This document shows positions 22,604 through 25,128 of a DNA stretch of 25,128 nucleotides, one piece after another; the stretch's first letter is position 1; every line of letters begins with the position of its first letter. Under the pieces are notes generated by a model. It was not told the origin of the DNA, made no database searches, and was given only the letters and a program-made list of their open reading frames with translations. The DNA lies in contig URDR01000039.1 of NCBI GenBank assembly GCA_900546645.1, positions 1 to 25,128 of the forward strand. The letters are read 5' to 3'. The DNA is from an uncultured Bacteroides sp. GTDB taxonomy: Bacteria > Bacteroidota > Bacteroidia > Bacteroidales > Bacteroidaceae. The position numbers and the translations under genes were made by a program.

Positions 22604-23830
22604 ATGACAGTAATAGAACGTTTTTTAAAGTATGTAACTTTTGATACACTGTCTGATGAGTCGACCAATGTAACTCCAAGTACGGCGAAACAGATGGTGT
22701 TTGCTAAATATTTGAAAGAAGAGCTGGAAGCTATCGGGCTTGAGGAAATCACTCTTGATGACAATGGTTATTTGTTTGCCACTCTACCGGCAAATGTTGA
22801 CCGTCCGGTTCCTACTATTGGTTTTATTTCACATCTGGATACCAGTCCGGATATGTCGGGTAGCGGAGTAAAGCCCCGCATCGTATCCGGCTATGACGGA
22901 GGAGACATTACTCTGTGCAGTAAAGATGGCATTATTCTTTCACCCAAGCAATTCCCGGAATTGCTTGATCATATGGGGGAAGATTTGATAGTAACAGATG
23001 GACATACGCTTTTGGGGGCTGACGATAAGGCTGGAATCGCTGAAATTGTTGCGGCTATGGCTTATTTAAAAGAACATCCGGAAATTGAGCATGGTAAAAT
23101 CCGGGTAGGCTTTAATCCGGATGAAGAAATCGGACTAGGTGCTCATAAGTTTGATGTAGAACAGTTTGGTGCGAAATGGGCTTATACGATGGATGGAGGA
23201 GAAGTAGGCGAACTGGAGTTTGAAAACTTCAATGCGGCTGGAGCTCATATTACCATAAAAGGACGTAATGTACATCCGGGATATGCAAAGGGAAAGATGA
23301 TTCATGCTGGACTGATTGCTTCTGAGCTGATTCAGATGCTTCCTGCCGATGAAACTCCTGCTACTACTGAAGGTTATGAAGGCTTCTATCATCTAACTTC
23401 GGTGAAGGGAGAAGTGGAGGAAAGTCAGCTTTCATATATTATACGTGACCATGACCGTGAAAAGTTTGAAGCTCGTAAGGCGTTTATGGAGCAGTGTGTT
23501 GCCGTTCTAAACAGTCGGTATGGGGAAGGTACTGTAAGCATTCAGATTAAAGACCAATACTATAATATGCGTCAGCAGGTAGAACCGTTGATGCATATCA
23601 TTGATATTGCCTTTGCTGCGATGAAAGAAGCTGGCGTTGAACCTCGTGTAAAAGCCATTCGTGGGGGAACAGATGGTGCGCAGCTTTCGTTTAAAGGTCT
23701 GCCTTGTCCGAATATCTTTGCCGGTGGATTGAATTTCCACGGACGTTATGAATTTGTTCCGGTGCAGTCTATTGAAAAAGCAATGCGTGTTATTGTCAAG
23801 ATTGCCGAACTGACAGCAAAACGCTACTGA
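22604..23830 (+). CDS. pepT: Peptidase T (tripeptide aminopeptidase), M20B
   Basis: A 408-residue cytosolic di-zinc aminopeptidase that removes the N-terminal residue of tripeptides; the length matches Salmonella PepT (409). Motifs: FISHLDTSPD (His77, Asp79), the metal-bridging Asp140 in LLGADDKAGIAE, catalytic/metal Glu174-Glu175 in NPDEEIGLGAHKFD, the metal Asp in YTMDGGEVGELEFENFNAA, the dimerisation motif NVHPGYAKGKM, and AIRGGTDGAQLSFKGLPCPNIFAGG with the last metal His in NFHGRYEFV. With PepD and the other M20 enzyme it would complete tripeptide-to-amino-acid breakdown. Single gene or joined to gcvT across a 122-base spacer. Confidence 0.97.
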   Translation: MTVIERFLKYVTFDTLSDESTNVTPSTAKQMVFAKYLKEELEAIGLEEITLDDNGYLFATLPANVDRPVPTIGFISHLDTSPDMSGSGVKPRIVSGYDGGDITLCSKDGIILSPKQFPELLDHMGEDLIVTDGHTLLGADDKAGIAEIVAAMAYLKEHPEIEHGKIRVGFNPDEEIGLGAHKFDVEQFGAKWAYTMDGGEVGELEFENFNAAGAHITIKGRNVHPGYAKGKMIHAGLIASELIQMLPADETPATTEGYEGFYHLTSVKGEVEESQLSYIIRDHDREKFEARKAFMEQCVAVLNSRYGEGTVSIQIKDQYYNMRQQVEPLMHIIDIAFAAMKEAGVEPRVKAIRGGTDGAQLSFKGLPCPNIFAGGLNFHGRYEFVPVQSIEKAMRVIVKIAELTAKRY

Positions 23831-23839
23831 TAATTTGGG

Positions 23840-23890
23840 GTTCTTGGGTTGAAGTATGATGATACATCATAAACTTAACAACTCAAGAAC
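23840..23890. repeat. Long imperfect inverted repeat between pepT and gcvT
   Basis: 23840-23861 pairs with 23865-23890 through GTTCTTGGGTTG/CAACTCAAGAAC, AAG/CTT and TATGATG/CATCATA, interrupted by two AA bulges. The loop is 3 bases. No T run follows on the + strand. Confidence 0.6.
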
Positions 23891-23940
23891 TCAAACCTTA
23901 GGAAGTTAACAGCTTAAGAACTTAAAAACTCAAACCTTAA
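23871..23940 (+). repeat. AACTCAA/AACTTAA low-complexity spacer repeat before gcvT
   Basis: About 70 bases built of AACTTAA, AACTCAA and CCTTA units. AACTCAAACCTTA occurs twice (23888-23900 and 23927-23939), and AACTCAAGAACT is shared with 735-746. Nearly free of G. Confidence 0.55.
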
Positions 23941-23952
23941 CATATTAATCTT

Positions 23953-25038
23953 ATGAAAACAACTCCCTTTACCGAGAAACATATCGCTCTCGGTGCCAAA
24001 ATGCATGAATTTGCCGGTTATAATATGCCTATTGAGTATTCAGGAATCATTGAAGAACATCTTACCGTTTGCCAAGGTGTTGGAGTTTTTGACGTGTCTC
24101 ATATGGGCGAGTTTTGGGTAAAAGGTCCTCATGCTCTTGAGTTTATTCAACAAGTTACTTCAAATAATGCAGCTGTGCTGACTCCGGGAAAGATTCAGTA
24201 TACATGCTTTCCCAATGAAACAGGAGGTATTGTAGACGACCTTTTGGTTTATGCGTATGAGCCTGAAAAATATATGTTGGTAGTAAATGCTGCTAACATT
24301 GAAAAAGACTGGAACTGGTGTGTTTCTCATAATCAAGTGGGAGCTGAACTGGAAAATTCCTCCGATAATATTGCCCAATTAGCTATTCAGGGTCCGAAGG
24401 CAGTGGAAGCATTGCAGAAACTTACCTCTTTAAATTTAAGTGAAATTCCTTATTACACATTCCGTGTAGGAGATTTTGCCGGTATACCGAATGTGATTAT
24501 TTCGAATACCGGTTATACCGGTGCTGGCGGTTTTGAGCTTTACTTCTATCCGCAGGATGCGATGAAAATTTGGAATGCTATTTTTGAAGCAGGCGAAGAG
24601 TTTGGTATCAAGCCGATAGGGTTGGGTGCACGCGATACCTTACGTCTTGAAATGGGATTCTGTTTGTATGGTAATGATATTGACGATACAACCTCTCCGC
24701 TAGAAGCCGGATTGGGGTGGATTACCAAGTTTGTAGATGGAAAAAACTTTACTAACCGTGCAGCGCTGGAAAAACAGAAGGCAGAAGGGGTAACACGCAA
24801 GTTAGTAGGGTTTGAAATGATTGATCGGGGAATTCCGCGTCATGGCTATCAGCTGACTGATGCTGAAGGAAATCAAATAGGACAGGTTACTTCGGGTACG
24901 ATGTCGCCTACGCGTAAGATCGGAATTGGATTAGGCTATGTGGAAACGGCTTTTGCCAAACCGGGTTCAGAAATCTATTTGGATAATCGGGGACGTAAGT
25001 TGAAAGCGCAGGTTGTAAAACCGCCGTTCCGGAAATAA
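23953..25038 (+). CDS. gcvT: Glycine cleavage system T protein (aminomethyltransferase)
   Basis: A 361-residue, tetrahydrofolate-dependent enzyme that takes the aminomethyl group from lipoyl-H protein, forming methylene-THF and ammonia. It has the standard GcvT layout: KTTPFTEKHIALGAKMHEFAGYNMPIEYSG at the N-terminus, GVGVFDVSHMGEFWVKGP, a middle domain with QYTCFPNETGGIVDDLLVY (folate-contacting Asp), and SNTGYTGAGGFELYF, GLGARDTLRLEMGFCLYGNDI and a C-terminal barrel with VTSGTMSPTRKIGIGLGYV. Full length (E. coli 364). No other gcv gene and no glycine riboswitch are visible, so gcvH and gcvP must lie elsewhere. The leader is an A-rich repeat tract. Confidence 0.97.
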   Translation: MKTTPFTEKHIALGAKMHEFAGYNMPIEYSGIIEEHLTVCQGVGVFDVSHMGEFWVKGPHALEFIQQVTSNNAAVLTPGKIQYTCFPNETGGIVDDLLVYAYEPEKYMLVVNAANIEKDWNWCVSHNQVGAELENSSDNIAQLAIQGPKAVEALQKLTSLNLSEIPYYTFRVGDFAGIPNVIISNTGYTGAGGFELYFYPQDAMKIWNAIFEAGEEFGIKPIGLGARDTLRLEMGFCLYGNDIDDTTSPLEAGLGWITKFVDGKNFTNRAALEKQKAEGVTRKLVGFEMIDRGIPRHGYQLTDAEGNQIGQVTSGTMSPTRKIGIGLGYVETAFAKPGSEIYLDNRGRKLKAQVVKPPFRK

Positions 25039-25051
25039 ACTTAGCTTATGA

Positions 25052-25088
25052 TAAAAAAGAAAAGAGCCATTAATGGCAAACTTTTTTT
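25052..25088 (+). terminator. gcvT: Possible terminator after gcvT
   Basis: The palindrome GCCATTAATGGC (25066-25077) lies between an A-rich stretch and T7 (25082-25088). The stem is short, so this is tentative. Nothing else is identified from here to the window end. Confidence 0.45.
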
Positions 25089-25128
25089 GTTTGATAATTG
25101 ATTGATAACCAGTAGTTAGTTTCGCTTA

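Noticed and set aside
23831..23952. A glycine riboswitch before gcvT
   Set aside because: The spacer is G-poor repeat sequence without the conserved GGAGAG-type cores of the glycine aptamer.
1..25128. Insertion sequences, integrases, phage genes or CRISPR arrays
   Set aside because: No transposase/integrase motifs, no terminal inverted repeats with target duplications and no regularly spaced repeats were seen.

Overview
The window looks like a chromosomal core segment from a member of the Bacteroidales, most likely Bacteroides or Phocaeicola. The signs are: repeated -7 boxes of the Bacteroides type (TAnnTTTG) upstream of genes, many lipoproteins, a fimbrillin-type lipoprotein pair, a short primary sigma factor without region 1.1, class A RNase P RNA, and DUF4199/DUF6048/DUF6452-type genes known from this order. 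No transposase, integrase, phage gene or CRISPR array was seen. Genes are densely packed, and convergent neighbours are usually separated by terminator hairpins.

Layout. 1-885 (+): the 3' part of a family 2 glycosyltransferase and a 43-residue membrane peptide. 924-3536 (-): a two-gene lipoprotein operon, with a fimbrillin-like protein followed by a fimbrillin-like domain fused to a cysteine protease domain resembling IdeS/Mac (peptidase C66). 3710-4570 (-): an OmpH/Skp-like lipoprotein and a small conserved membrane protein. 4720-7199 (+): pepD and a secreted endonuclease/exonuclease/phosphatase-fold protein. 7353-8711 (-): a second M20 dipeptidase. 8842-9288 (+): a small lipoprotein. 9338-11053 (-): a YihY membrane protein and rnpB. 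11308-13939 (+): a periplasmic HtrA/Deg protease and the primary sigma factor gene. 14040-18305 (-): six tightly packed genes (DUF4199 membrane protein, DPM1-like glycosyltransferase, two envelope proteins, mntP, apbE). 18506-18679 (+): SRP RNA followed four bases later by tRNA-Thr(TGT). 18864-20270 (+): a PurF-like protein. 20409-22439 (-): a short-chain dehydrogenase and an Omp85-type barrel. 22604-25038 (+): pepT and gcvT.

The shared themes are peptide catabolism (three M20 peptidases), envelope biogenesis and quality control (Deg protease, OmpH, Omp85 barrel, glycosyltransferases) and housekeeping RNA/transcription (rnpB, ffs, tRNA, rpoD). The two most unusual items are the fimbrillin-protease fusion and a PurF homologue whose glutaminase site is lost (Gly replaces the nucleophilic Cys) while the PRPP loop and the likely iron-sulfur cysteines remain.
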